From contig JACKCN010000002.1 of assembly GCA_020634015.1 (NCBI GenBank), positions 603,177-667,176 of the forward strand: a stretch of 64,000 nucleotides of DNA, given 5' to 3'. Positions 36,475 to 45,963 of the stretch are shown here, piece after piece. The DNA comes from Candidatus Delongbacteria bacterium. Lineage in GTDB: Bacteria > CAIWAD01. The position numbers and the translations under genes are program-made. The notes beneath the pieces are model-generated. The model was not told where the DNA came from, searched no databases, and saw only the letters and a list, made by a program, of their open reading frames with translations. Positions within the stretch are counted from its first letter, which is position 1. Each line of letters starts with the position of its first letter.

Positions 36475-37096
36475 GCCGCGCACTCATGGCCTTGTCCTCG
36501 GTCTGGCCCTCTGCCTGCTGGGCGGTTGTGCCACGACCGCTCCCAGTGGCTGGCTGCCCAGTGCGGCCGACAAGCCAGCGGATGTCTACGGGAGCTGGAT
36601 CGATCTGGACCATGGTGAGCCAGGCCGGAGCGAACGGGTGCTTGGCGAGCTGCTTGGCGTGAGCCAGGATTCGATCTGGGTGCTGGCCTGGGACGGTCCC
36701 CGGGCTCTGGCCTGCGCCCGGATTCTGCAGGGCACCGTGCAGGACTACCTGCCGGATACCGGGGGGACATCCGGAATCACCCTGGGGGCCACGGTGGTGG
36801 CACCGTTCGCCAACGGCGCTTTCGCCCTGCTGACCTGGCCCTTGTGGTGGGTTGCCGGGGGCGTGACCGCCAGCAACCTGGCGCGGGACTCGCGGTTGTA
36901 TCTGCCCGTGACTGACTGGCGGATGCTGGCCTCCCATTCCCGCTTTCCCCAGGGACTGCCGCAGGGTCTGGATCTGTCCACCCTCGAGCCGCGGGTGCCT
37001 CTCAGCAGCAAAGCTCCTGCGCGCAGGATCAGCCCTCCGGACAAACGTCCGCGGAAAGCCCCGGAGCCTGGCCAGCGGATTCGCGACGAACTCTGA
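36458..37096 (+). CDS. Lipoprotein partner of the preceding gene
   Basis: This 212-residue protein has a lipobox (LCLLGGC) and begins within the end of the upstream lipoprotein gene (17-nt overlap). A hydrophobic stretch near the centre (GITLGATVVAPFANGAFALLTWPLWWVAGG) could be a membrane hairpin. The C-terminus is proline- and arginine-rich (SSKAPARRISPPDKRPRK), likely disordered. No known family; tight linkage suggests it works with the 521-residue lipoprotein. Confidence 0.7.
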   Translation: MSSSPEPRTHGLVLGLALCLLGGCATTAPSGWLPSAADKPADVYGSWIDLDHGEPGRSERVLGELLGVSQDSIWVLAWDGPRALACARILQGTVQDYLPDTGGTSGITLGATVVAPFANGAFALLTWPLWWVAGGVTASNLARDSRLYLPVTDWRMLASHSRFPQGLPQGLDLSTLEPRVPLSSKAPARRISPPDKRPRKAPEPGQRIRDEL

Positions 37097-37228
37097 GCCC
37101 GCCCGACTTCCGCCTCTGCCAGCCATGCGCGGAGGCGCAGGCACAGCTCGCCCACTCCTGCGTCTTCCGTCTTCCAATGCCATCTTGCCCGCCGGTCGGT
37201 ACCTCGCAAACAGCTCAAGGACATTCCG

Positions 37229-37975
37229 GTGAACGGCACCCGCCTCATCCTCGCGCTCTGGCTCACGCTGTGGGGGGCTGTGGCACCGTACGCGGCCATG
37301 CTCCAGGTGGCGGTGGCCAGCAATGCCATCGTGCCTGTCCGCCAGATTGCCCGGACTTTCGAGGCTCGCACGGGCGCACAGGTCAACCTGTCACCCGGAT
37401 CCACGGGCCGGCACTATGCCCAGATTCTCAATGGCGCGCCCTTCCAGGTCTTTCTGGCCGCCGATGCCGAGCGCCCGCGCCTGCTGGAGGCCGAAGGATA
37501 CGCGCTGCCCGGCACCCGGGTCAGCTGGGCCATCGGCCAGCTGGTGCTCTTCAGTCCGCAGCCCGGCCTGGTGGACACGCTCGGGCAGGTGCTGGGTACC
37601 GGGGACTTTCGCCACATCGCACTGGCCAATCCGACATTGGCGCCCTATGGACTTGCGGCCCGCGAGACGCTGGAGGCACTGGGTTTGTGGCACACGCTCC
37701 AGGACCGGATCGTGCTGGGCGAGAATGTGGCCCAGGCCTGGCAGTTCGTGGCCAGCGGCTCCGCCGAGCTGGGTTTCGTGGCCGCCTCACAGCTGCTGGC
37801 CGATGGGGTATCCCTGTCGGGCTCCCGCTGGGCAGTGCCCGACTCCTTGCACTCCCCCGTGATCCAGCAGGCGGTGCTGCTCAAGGATGACCCGCTGGCC
37901 CGCCAGTTTCTCGAGTTTCTGGTTGGCGACGAGGCCCGCGCGATCCTGCGCGCTGCCGGGTACGGCCTGCCATGA
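37229..37975 (+). CDS. modA: Molybdate ABC transporter substrate-binding protein
   Basis: This 248-residue periplasmic binding protein has a signal peptide (ILALWLTLWGAVAPYAA). Early features match ModA: LQVAVASNAIVPVRQIARTF, then LSPGSTGRHYAQI (oxyanion-binding serine region) and FLAADAERPRLLEAEG. Starts with GTG preceded by AAGGA. Its stop overlaps modB by 4 bp. The family binds molybdate or tungstate for cofactor synthesis. No ModE-type operator was recognised in the 132-nt upstream region. Confidence 0.9.
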   Translation: MNGTRLILALWLTLWGAVAPYAAMLQVAVASNAIVPVRQIARTFEARTGAQVNLSPGSTGRHYAQILNGAPFQVFLAADAERPRLLEAEGYALPGTRVSWAIGQLVLFSPQPGLVDTLGQVLGTGDFRHIALANPTLAPYGLAARETLEALGLWHTLQDRIVLGENVAQAWQFVASGSAELGFVAASQLLADGVSLSGSRWAVPDSLHSPVIQQAVLLKDDPLARQFLEFLVGDEARAILRAAGYGLP

Positions 37976-38655
37976 CTCTTTCCGCACAGGATCTTGGGGC
38001 TCTCTGGCTGACCCTGCGTCTGGCCGCCACCAGCACGGCCCTGCTGCTGCTGCTGGGCACGCCGCTGGCCTGGTGGCTGGCGCGCAGCCGCTGGCGGGCC
38101 AAGGTGATCGTCGAGGCGCTGGTGGCGCTGCCGCTGGTGCTGCCGCCCACCGTGCTCGGCTTCTATCTGCTGGTGGCCCTGGGTCCCAATGGGCCGCTGG
38201 GGGGGCTGATGATCGCCCTGGGCGGGCAGGCGCTGGCCTTCAGTTTCACGGGGCTCGTGCTGGGCAGCGTGTGCTACTCGCTGCCCTTTGTGGTACAGCC
38301 ACTGCAGGACGCCTTCGCCGCCATCGGTGAGCGCCCGCTGGAAGTGGCCGCCACCCTGCGTGCCGGACCCCTGGATCGTTTCCTCAGCGTGGCCCTGCCG
38401 CTGGCGCGTCCCGGCTATCTGACCGCCGCCGTGCTCGGTTTTGCCCATACCATCGGCGAGTTCGGGGTGGTGCTGATGATCGGCGGCAACATCCCCGGTC
38501 GCACCCAGGTGCTCTCGATCGCGATCTACGACCATGTGGAAGCCATGGAGTACGGGCAGGCCCACGGACTGGCGGCCGGCCTGCTGCTGCTCTCCTTCGT
38601 GATGCTGCTGGCGGTGTACGCCACCGGCGGGCGCATGCGCGGTCTGCGCCCATGA
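37972..38655 (+). CDS. modB: Molybdate ABC transporter permease
   Basis: This 227-residue inner-membrane permease has five or six helices. The EAA loop EVAATLRAGPLDRFLSVALP contacts the ATPase, and the LPPTVLGFYLL region is typical of ModB. It overlaps modA and modC by 4 bp each, so the three are translationally coupled. Confidence 0.93.
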   Translation: MTLSAQDLGALWLTLRLAATSTALLLLLGTPLAWWLARSRWRAKVIVEALVALPLVLPPTVLGFYLLVALGPNGPLGGLMIALGGQALAFSFTGLVLGSVCYSLPFVVQPLQDAFAAIGERPLEVAATLRAGPLDRFLSVALPLARPGYLTAAVLGFAHTIGEFGVVLMIGGNIPGRTQVLSIAIYDHVEAMEYGQAHGLAAGLLLLSFVMLLAVYATGGRMRGLRP

Positions 38656-39719
38656 CACTGCAGGCCCGCTTCCAGTTGACCCGCGGTGACTTCACCCTGG
38701 ATGTGCAGCTTTCCCTGCCCGCGCAGGGCGTGACAGCCCTCTTCGGCCCTTCCGGCAGTGGCAAGACCACCCTGCTGCGCTGCCTGGCCGGACTGGAACG
38801 GGTGCCCGGTGGCCGCATGCAGCTGGGAGACCGTGTGTGGCAGCAGGATGGACTGTTCCTGCCACCCCATCGGCGCGAGCTGGGCTATGTGTTTCAGGAG
38901 GCCAGCCTTTTTCCACATTTGAGTGTGCGCGACAATCTGGAATACGGGCTCAAGCGGGTACCTGCCGCAGAGCGACGTGTGGGACTGGAGCGGGCGATCG
39001 AGCTGTTCCGGCTGGAACCGCTGCTCGAACGCCGACCCGCGGGACTCTCCGGTGGCGAGCGTCAGCGGGTGGCCATCGCCCGCGCACTGGCCGCCAGCCC
39101 TCGCCTGCTGCTGATGGACGAACCGCTGGCCAGCCTGGATCACGAGCATCGCCGCGAGATTCTGCCCTTTCTCGAGAGCCTGCACCGCGAACTGGAGATT
39201 CCTCTGGTGTACGTGAGCCATTCACCCGAGGAAGTGACCCGACTGGCCGACCGCCTGGTGCTGCTCTCGGCCGGGCGTGTGCTGGCCACGGGGCCGATCG
39301 GCGAGATGCTGGTGCGACTGGACCTTCCTCTGGGCGAGAACGAGCAGGCCGAATCCCTGGTCCGGGCGGTCGTGCGCGAACGGGATGCCGCGCACGAGCT
39401 GTGCCGACTGGAGTTCGCCGGGGGCGCTCTCTGGGTGCCCGATCACGCACTGGCCACGGGGCAGGAAGTGCGCGTGCGCATCCGCGCGGCGGACGTCAGC
39501 CTGACCCTGAGCCACGCGCGTGACACCAGTATCCTCAACATCCTGCCCGCCAGGGTGGAGGAACTGGGCGAGCCCCACGGAGCACGCAGGATGGTGCGGC
39601 TCAGCGTGGGCGGCACTCCCTTGCTGGCTCTGCTGACCCGGCGCTCGTGCGAGCAGCTGGGGCTGGCACCGGGACTGGCCGTGTTCGCCCAGGTCAAGAG
39701 CGCTGTGTTGTTGTCGTGA
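38652..39719 (+). CDS. modC: Molybdate ABC transporter ATP-binding protein
   Basis: This is a 355-residue ATPase with Walker A FGPSGSGKTT (~31-40), signature LSGGERQRVAIARAL, Walker B LLLMDEPLASLD and the H-loop YVSHSPEEV. Residues ~280-355 form a TOBE/Mop-type molybdate-binding domain (RIRAADVSLTLSHARDTSILN), distinguishing it from generic ABC ATPases. Completes the ModABC uptake system for molybdate, needed by molybdenum-cofactor enzymes. Confidence 0.95.
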   Translation: MTLQARFQLTRGDFTLDVQLSLPAQGVTALFGPSGSGKTTLLRCLAGLERVPGGRMQLGDRVWQQDGLFLPPHRRELGYVFQEASLFPHLSVRDNLEYGLKRVPAAERRVGLERAIELFRLEPLLERRPAGLSGGERQRVAIARALAASPRLLLMDEPLASLDHEHRREILPFLESLHRELEIPLVYVSHSPEEVTRLADRLVLLSAGRVLATGPIGEMLVRLDLPLGENEQAESLVRAVVRERDAAHELCRLEFAGGALWVPDHALATGQEVRVRIRAADVSLTLSHARDTSILNILPARVEELGEPHGARRMVRLSVGGTPLLALLTRRSCEQLGLAPGLAVFAQVKSAVLLS

Positions 39720-39758
39720 GCCGGCAAACATCCGGCAGCTGAAGAGGAGTCCCGTCGC

Positions 39759-40517
39759 ATGACCATTCTCGTCAGCGGCCTGAATGGCACACTGGCACCC
39801 CGGTTGGCCCGCTGTCTGGCGAGTCAGGGGCATCATGTGATCGGCTGGGATCGAGCAGAACACCCTCCTGAGGATCCGACAGCCTGGCGCGACTGGCTGC
39901 GGCAGCTGAAGCCCTCGGCGGTGTATCATCTGGCCAATGGCAGCCCCGACTGGGCGGGCGAGCTGGCGCTGGAATGCGCACGTGCCGGGCGACCCTTCGT
40001 GTACACCAGTTCGGTCTCGGTGTTCTCGATTCACCAGCAGGGGCCCTTCACGGTGGACCGGGTTCCCGCGCCCGAGGACGAGTACGGCCGCTACAAGCTC
40101 GAGTGCGAAATGCGTGTCCGGGAGAATCATCCAGGTGCCTGCATCGTCAGGTTGGGCTGGCAGATCGGCGAGGACCTGACGGGAAACCAGATGCAGGCAC
40201 AGCTGGAGGCACAGCAGCAGCGGGAAGGTCGGATCCTTGCCAGCGCCCGCTGGCAGCCCGCGTGTTCCTTCCTGGATGACAGCGCTGCCTGCCTGGCCGG
40301 TCTGGCCGGGCGCTCCGGTCTGTATCACCTGGACGGCAACCCGGGGCTCAGCTGTCACGCCATCGTGCGGGCACTGGCCCTGCGCTTCGCACGGGACTGG
40401 CGCGTGGAAGCCAGCGAGGAGTTCGTCTGGACCTCGCGCCTGCTGGACGAGCGCCTGCAGCCGGTCTCGATCGAGGAGCGCCTGACAGCGCCACCGGCCA
40501 CTCAAGGAAGTCACTGA
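39759..40517 (+). CDS. NAD-dependent epimerase/dehydratase-like SDR protein
   Basis: This 252-residue protein has an N-terminal Rossmann motif ILVSGLNGTLAPRLARCL and the catalytic-type pair YTSS and YGRYK (Y-x-x-x-K), placing it in the extended SDR / RmlD-like family acting on sugar nucleotides. It is shorter than typical epimerases. It begins 39 nt after modC with an AAGAGGAG site, so it may be co-transcribed with modABC, though a functional link is not evident. Confidence 0.75.
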   Translation: MTILVSGLNGTLAPRLARCLASQGHHVIGWDRAEHPPEDPTAWRDWLRQLKPSAVYHLANGSPDWAGELALECARAGRPFVYTSSVSVFSIHQQGPFTVDRVPAPEDEYGRYKLECEMRVRENHPGACIVRLGWQIGEDLTGNQMQAQLEAQQQREGRILASARWQPACSFLDDSAACLAGLAGRSGLYHLDGNPGLSCHAIVRALALRFARDWRVEASEEFVWTSRLLDERLQPVSIEERLTAPPATQGSH

Positions 40518-40563
40518 ATCACGCCCGGGCACCGTATCCCGGTTTGTCTTGCAAGGATGGATC

Positions 40564-42039
40564 ATGGACCGACTGCAACTGGGGCGCACGGACGCGCCCG
40601 TGGATCTGCTGGCCCGCTACGGCAACCGCCACGGACTGATCACGGGAGCCACCGGCACGGGCAAGACCGTCTCGCTGATGGTGCTGGCCGAGGGGTTTTC
40701 GCGCCTGGGCGTGCCCGTGTTTCTTTCCGATGTCAAGGGCGATGTCTCCGGGCTGGCCTGCGCGGGCAGCCCCAGCGAGAAACTGGCGGCCCGCGTGAGC
40801 CAGCTGGGCATGGAAGGCTACAGCCAGGAAGCCAGCCCCGTGGTCTTCTGGGACCTGCTGGGCAAGGCCGGGCATCCCGTGCGCACCACGATCAGTGAGA
40901 TCGGCCCCAGCCTGCTGGCCCGCATTCTGGAACTGAACGAGACCCAGGCCGGCGTGCTCGAGATCGTCTTCCGGCTGGCCGACGACGAGGGCCTGCTGCT
41001 GCTGGATCTGGACGACCTGCGCGCACTGCTGGCTCACGTCGCCGAACACCGCAAGGAAATCTCGGCCCAACTGGGCCTGGTCAGCAGTCAGTCCATCGGG
41101 GCGATCCAGCGCTCGCTGCTGGCTCTCGAGCGCGAAGGCGGCGGCGACTTTCTCGGGGAACCGGCGCTGGAACTGAACGACCTGCTGCGCACGGATCTCT
41201 CGGGGCGGGGCATTATCAACATTCTGGCTGCCGACCAGCTGATTCTCAAACCCCGGCTGTACTCCAGTTTCCTGCTCTGGCTGCTCTCCGAACTGTTCGA
41301 GAATCTGCCCGAAGTGGGCGACCCCGACAAACCCCGGCTGGTCTTCATCTTCGACGAGGCGCACCTGCTCTTCGACAAGTGCCCGCCCGCCCTGAGCCAG
41401 CGCGTCGAGCAGGTGATCCGGCTGATCCGCTCCAAAGGTGTGGGCGTGTACTTCTGTTCGCAGTTTCCCGATGACCTGCCCGCCGAGGTGCTGGGCCAGC
41501 TGGGCAACCGGATCCAGCATGCCCTGCGGGCCTACACCCCGCGCGACCAGAAGGCCGTGCGCACGGCCGCCGAAACCTTCCCGCTCAATCCCGCATTGGA
41601 TGTGGCCCGCGTGATCGGCGAGCTGGCGGTGGGCGAGGCGCTGGTCTCCACCCTGCAGGAGAAGGGAGTGCCCATGCCCGTGCAGCGCACGCTGATCTGC
41701 CCGCCCCGTTGCCGCATGGGCGCGATCACGGCCGAGGAACGCGCTGCCGTGATTTCCCGCAGCCCCGTCAGCGGCCGGTACGACACACGCATCAACCGCG
41801 AATCGGCTGCCGAATTGCTGGCGGCCCGCATCGCGCCGGCAACACCGGAGGGACAATCCAGCAAGGCGGCCCCGGAAAGCCCGGGCGCACTCAGCAGCTT
41901 TTTCTTCGGCACCAAGTCCCGACAGGGACTGGTGGAGACCATGGCCAAGCAGACCGTGCGGACCATGGGCAACCAGGTCGGGCGCAAACTGCTGCGTGGC
42001 CTGCTGGGCGGATTGCTGGGCGGGTCAAGACGCCGCTGA
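40564..42039 (+). CDS. HerA-like P-loop ATPase (YjgR/DUF853 family)
   Basis: This 491-residue protein has Walker A ITGATGTGKTVSL, then FLSDVKGDVSGLACAGSP, and Walker B LVFIFDEAHLLFDKCP. This set matches the YjgR/DUF853 branch of HerA-FtsK ATPases, whose role is unclear (possibly DNA or envelope related). The C-terminal ~60 residues are glycine- and arginine-rich. Start at ATG 40564 after AAGGATGG; an earlier ATG lies five codons upstream. Confidence 0.88.
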   Translation: MDRLQLGRTDAPVDLLARYGNRHGLITGATGTGKTVSLMVLAEGFSRLGVPVFLSDVKGDVSGLACAGSPSEKLAARVSQLGMEGYSQEASPVVFWDLLGKAGHPVRTTISEIGPSLLARILELNETQAGVLEIVFRLADDEGLLLLDLDDLRALLAHVAEHRKEISAQLGLVSSQSIGAIQRSLLALEREGGGDFLGEPALELNDLLRTDLSGRGIINILAADQLILKPRLYSSFLLWLLSELFENLPEVGDPDKPRLVFIFDEAHLLFDKCPPALSQRVEQVIRLIRSKGVGVYFCSQFPDDLPAEVLGQLGNRIQHALRAYTPRDQKAVRTAAETFPLNPALDVARVIGELAVGEALVSTLQEKGVPMPVQRTLICPPRCRMGAITAEERAAVISRSPVSGRYDTRINRESAAELLAARIAPATPEGQSSKAAPESPGALSSFFFGTKSRQGLVETMAKQTVRTMGNQVGRKLLRGLLGGLLGGSRRR

Positions 42040-42119
42040 GCCGGCGCGCCCACACCCGGACCGGAACGTGAGCGCTGCAGTGGCAGCGCAGTGAGAGCAA
42101 CGTGCGACCCTTTGACAAC

Positions 42120-42133
42120 AGGAGCCTTCCTTG
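42120..42133 (+). promoter_or_regulatory. Ribosome-binding site with TTG start of the SulP transporter
   Basis: AGGAG (42120-42124), six nt, then TTG at 42131-42133. It marks a TTG-initiated gene; the next in-frame ATG would remove conserved N-terminal sequence. Confidence 0.65.
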
Positions 42134-43876
42134 CCGCACCGTCACAAGCTGGGCACGGTCCAGCCATTCAGCGCGCTGCGTGATGCGCTGCGCCAGCGGC
42201 CCTACGATCTCAATTCCCTGCGCGCGGATCTGCTCGCCGGAGTCTCGGTGGCCATCGTGGCCATTCCGCTGGCCATGGCGCTGGCCATCGCGGTGGGCGT
42301 GCCACCCCAGTACGGACTGTATTCGGCGATCATCGGGGGTCTGGTAGCCGCCCTCGCCGGTGGCTCACGCTACAGCATCAGTGGCCCCACCGCGGCATTC
42401 GTGGTGGTGCTGGCCCCCATCGCCAGCACCTACGGCATGGCCGGTCTGGCCACCGCGGGCCTGCTGGCCGGCGGACTGCTGGTGGCCATGGGCCTGGCCC
42501 GCATGGGACGGCTGGTGGAGTACGTGCCCGAACCGGTCACGGTGGGCTTCACCAGCGGCATCGCGCTGGTCATCGCCGTGTTGCAGCTGAACGATCTGCT
42601 GGGGCTGGGCGTGCGCGGGCTGCCCGAGCACTTCCTGGGCAAGGTGGCCAGTCTGCTGGCCGCCCTGCCACAGGCCAGCTGGGCGCCCCTGCTGGTGGCG
42701 GCGATCACGCTGCTGGTCAAGATCTTCTGGCCCCAGAAGCGGCTGCTGCTGCCCGGCTACGCGCCCGCGATCTTCGCCGGTACCATGGCCGCCCTGCTGC
42801 TGGCCTGGAGCGGGCATCCGGTGGACACCATCGGCACCCGTTTCGCGTATGTGATTGACGGCATGAGCGGACACGGCATTCCCCAGGCCATGCCCCGGCT
42901 CGCCTTGCCCTGGCTGCTGCCCGGTCCCGAGGGCGGCAGTTTCATTCTGGACATGGCCACCTTTCGCGCCCTGCTGCCCGCCGCGGTCACCATCGCCATG
43001 CTGGGTGCCATCGAATCCCTGCTGTGTGCGGTGGTGCTGGACCGCTCGACGCGCACGCGCCACCATTCCAACGGCGAACTGGTGGGCGCCGGCATGGCCA
43101 ACATGGTCGCGCCCTTTTTCGGCGGCATTCCGGTGACGGCCGCGATCGCGCGCTCGGTGGTCAACGTCAAGGCCGGAGCACGCACTCCGCTGGCGGCAGC
43201 CTTTCACGCGCTCTTCGTGCTGCTGGGCGTGTTGCTGATGGCGCCCCTGCTGGCGTTCGTGCCCATGGCCGCGATGGCCGCCGTGCTGCTGGTGGTGGCC
43301 TGGAACATGAGCGAGGCGCACACGGCCCTGCTGCTGATGCGCCGGGCCTCGCGCGCCGACCGCCTGGTGCTGCTGGTCTGCTTCTCGCTGACCGTGATCT
43401 TCGACATGGTGATCGCCATCGGAGTGGGCATGGTGCTGGCCGCGTTCCTCTTCATGCGGGACATCGCGCGCTTCACCCAGGTGCGCGAGCTGGACAGCGA
43501 TCCGGTTCTGGCCACCACTCCGCTGCCCGAAGGCTGGCGCGTGGTCAGCATCAACGGAGCCATGTTCTTCGCGGCCGCCGAGCGCATTCTGGCCCAGCTG
43601 CTGGAGCAGAGCCCGGACGGCAGCGGCCTGATCATCGATGGCGATGGCATCACCCTGCTGGACGCGGGCGGCGTGAGCGCTCTCGAGCGCTTCGAGGAGG
43701 AGTGCGAGGAACGGAGGATCCGTGTGCTGTTGAGCGGCCTGACCGCCCAGCCCGCGCGTGCCGCCCGGGACGCGCGCATCGGCCAGAAGCCCGGAGTGCT
43801 CAGCCTGCTGCCTCACCTTTCCATCGCCGTCGAGACGGCCCGCAACGAGGAAACGACGGCGGGCAAGCGGTCCTGA
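42131..43876 (+). CDS. SulP-family anion transporter with STAS domain
   Basis: This 581-residue inner-membrane transporter has the SulP signature region (LLAGVSVAIVAIPLAMALAIA, then YGLYSAIIGGLVAALAGGSRYSISGPTAAF). About 11-14 membrane segments are predicted. A C-terminal STAS domain (~440-560, VVSINGAMFFAAAERILAQLL..LIIDGDGITLLDAGGVSALE) is present. Likely substrates are sulfate, bicarbonate or C4-dicarboxylates (DauA-like); they cannot be distinguished here. Uses a TTG start. Confidence 0.9.
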   Translation: MPHRHKLGTVQPFSALRDALRQRPYDLNSLRADLLAGVSVAIVAIPLAMALAIAVGVPPQYGLYSAIIGGLVAALAGGSRYSISGPTAAFVVVLAPIASTYGMAGLATAGLLAGGLLVAMGLARMGRLVEYVPEPVTVGFTSGIALVIAVLQLNDLLGLGVRGLPEHFLGKVASLLAALPQASWAPLLVAAITLLVKIFWPQKRLLLPGYAPAIFAGTMAALLLAWSGHPVDTIGTRFAYVIDGMSGHGIPQAMPRLALPWLLPGPEGGSFILDMATFRALLPAAVTIAMLGAIESLLCAVVLDRSTRTRHHSNGELVGAGMANMVAPFFGGIPVTAAIARSVVNVKAGARTPLAAAFHALFVLLGVLLMAPLLAFVPMAAMAAVLLVVAWNMSEAHTALLLMRRASRADRLVLLVCFSLTVIFDMVIAIGVGMVLAAFLFMRDIARFTQVRELDSDPVLATTPLPEGWRVVSINGAMFFAAAERILAQLLEQSPDGSGLIIDGDGITLLDAGGVSALERFEEECEERRIRVLLSGLTAQPARAARDARIGQKPGVLSLLPHLSIAVETARNEETTAGKRS

Positions 43877-43920
43877 TTCCAGTCGCCGCACACATCGATG
43901 GCAGCACACAAGGAGACTCC

Positions 43921-45804
43921 ATGAGCTTTCGCCTGCCCCGCGCATCACGCAAGTCCCTGGCCAGCTGTTGGGGAGTGCTGTTCCTGCTGCTGTGTCTGCC
44001 GGCCGGGCTGCTGGCCCAGCGTCCGCTGAACCTGGATTTCGAACTGCCGGGCGCCGCCGGTCCCGGGCGACCCTGGGGCTGGAGCACGGGCTGGTCGGCC
44101 TTCGGTCAGGACACGGGTGAAACCTTCGCGCTGGATTCTCTGATCGTGCATGAGGGTCGGTTTTCCTTGCGTGTCTTCCAGTCCGACAGCTGTTCAGGGG
44201 AGCCGCAAGCGCTGCTGCTGCAATTGCCTGCCGACTTCGCCCGCGGGCACCAGCTGTCCCTGACCGCCTGGCTCAGGACCGAGGATGTTCGCGGCACGGC
44301 CCAGCTGAATCTGGAAGGCTGGAAGCCGATGCAGGTGGCATTCGTGGATTCGGTGGCCATCGTCGGGTCGCCCGATTCACCGCGGAGCTCCGACTGGACT
44401 CGGTTCAAGCTGAGCCTCGGGGTGCCCGACGATCCCGAACTGCATTCGATCGCCCTCACCGTGGCCCTGAGCGGGCCGGGACGGGTCTGGTTCGACGGAC
44501 TGGCTCTGAGTGTGGACGGACGGCCCATGGACGCGCTGCCCACCGGGGGCGATCCTCCGGATGCCGCCCAGCTCGCATGGCTTGCCGGATACAGTCAGGT
44601 GCTGGACTCCGTGGACCCTGCAGCCGACGCCAGCGATCTGGCCCTGTTCCGGGCGATGGTGGACGATGCCCGGCTGGTGGGACTGGGCGAATCGACCCAC
44701 GGCACCCGCGAGTTCTTTCGCCTGAAACACCGGCTGCTGCGTTTTCTGGTCATGGAAGCGGGCTTTCGTGCCTTTGCCATCGAAGCCAACCAGGCGGCCG
44801 TGGAACAGGTGAACGACTGGATCCAGGGCGGCCCGGGGCGTGCGGAAGACGTGATGCGCACCCTGTTCAAGGTCTGGAACACCGAAGAAGTTCGCGCACT
44901 GGTGCAGTGGCTGCGCGACTGGAATCTGCAGCATCCGGGGGACAGCGTGCGGTTTCTGGGCTACGACATGCAGGACAACCGGGTCCCCGCCGATTCGCTG
45001 CGCGCCTTCCTGGCAGAGCATGATCCAGGTCTGATGCCCGATGCGGAGCGCCTGCTGGGAGAGTTTGTCACACAGCCCGGTAGCTTCACTCCCGATGTGG
45101 CCGACAGCACGCGCGCCCGCTGGTATGACCAGACTCGCGCGCTTTGTGCACTGCTGGATTCAAGGGCAAGCGACTGGCTGGGCGAGGCACGCACAGGGCA
45201 CGACAGTCTGCGGGTGGCCTGGGCACTCCAGAATGCCAGCCTGCTCAGTCAGGCCGCCCGCTTGAACGCGAGCCTGTACTCGCCCGACCGTGATTCGCTG
45301 ATGGCCGCCAATCTGGACTGGGCGCTGCGCGTGCTGGTGCCCGGACGGCGCACGGTGATCTGGGCCCATGACATGCACATCAGCCGCGGGGGAGATCCGT
45401 CACTCAGTTTCAATGCGGGCGCCCAGATGGGGGCCGAACTGGACCGGCGACACGGGGCCGACTATCGCGCCTTCAGCTTGCTGACCTGGCAGGGCTGGTA
45501 CAGCGCCACGCGCAGCATGAGTGATCACCGGATGGTGCGCGCGCGTGCCTTGCCCGCCCCCGCCGGTAGCGCCGAGAGCGTGTTGCATGAGCTGCCCGCC
45601 TGCGCCGCGGGCATCGGCTGTCTGGTGGACCTGCGACCCGCCCGGCAGGAGGCCGGCGGCGCCTGGCTGCGCCAGCCGCGTCCCCTGCGCAGCATCGGCT
45701 ATGCGGCCTGGGACTGGGGCTTCGAGCTGCAGGCCGTGCTGCCCCTCGAGTTCGACGGAGTCTTTCTGATCACCGATTCCAGCGCGTCGCACATGTTGCG
45801 CTGA
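43921..45804 (+). CDS. Secreted erythromycin-esterase-like hydrolase
   Basis: This 627-residue protein has a signal peptide (LASCWGVLFLLLCLPAGLLAQ). Residues ~30-200 form a jelly-roll-like N-terminal domain (LNLDFELPGAAGPGRPWGW..WFDGLALSVDG). The hydrolase domain shows GLGESTHGTREFF, RAFAIEANQA and VIWAHDMHISR, matching the erythromycin esterase (EreA/EreB)/succinoglycan-biosynthesis superfamily with its Glu/His catalytic set. Secreted members usually have unknown substrates; antibiotic hydrolysis is only one possibility. A good AGGAGAC ribosome-binding site precedes ATG. Confidence 0.85.
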   Translation: MSFRLPRASRKSLASCWGVLFLLLCLPAGLLAQRPLNLDFELPGAAGPGRPWGWSTGWSAFGQDTGETFALDSLIVHEGRFSLRVFQSDSCSGEPQALLLQLPADFARGHQLSLTAWLRTEDVRGTAQLNLEGWKPMQVAFVDSVAIVGSPDSPRSSDWTRFKLSLGVPDDPELHSIALTVALSGPGRVWFDGLALSVDGRPMDALPTGGDPPDAAQLAWLAGYSQVLDSVDPAADASDLALFRAMVDDARLVGLGESTHGTREFFRLKHRLLRFLVMEAGFRAFAIEANQAAVEQVNDWIQGGPGRAEDVMRTLFKVWNTEEVRALVQWLRDWNLQHPGDSVRFLGYDMQDNRVPADSLRAFLAEHDPGLMPDAERLLGEFVTQPGSFTPDVADSTRARWYDQTRALCALLDSRASDWLGEARTGHDSLRVAWALQNASLLSQAARLNASLYSPDRDSLMAANLDWALRVLVPGRRTVIWAHDMHISRGGDPSLSFNAGAQMGAELDRRHGADYRAFSLLTWQGWYSATRSMSDHRMVRARALPAPAGSAESVLHELPACAAGIGCLVDLRPARQEAGGAWLRQPRPLRSIGYAAWDWGFELQAVLPLEFDGVFLITDSSASHMLR

Positions 45805-45963
45805 TGGTGCTTCGCGGCTCCGGGGCAGATCGGTCGACACGGGTTGCAGGCTCCGGTGAGCACCGGCCCGGGCAGACGCTTCCGCACAGTGGGCCGGAAA
45901 CCTGATACCGGCTTGAGGGTCGAAGAGCCGTTCACCCCCTCACACAGCGCAACGAGGCCAGCC

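Noticed and set aside
37111..37137. Weak hairpin upstream of modA as a molybdenum-cofactor riboswitch or ModE site
   Set aside because: Six base pairs with a long loop and no match to the conserved riboswitch core or a ModE palindrome that I can recognise.
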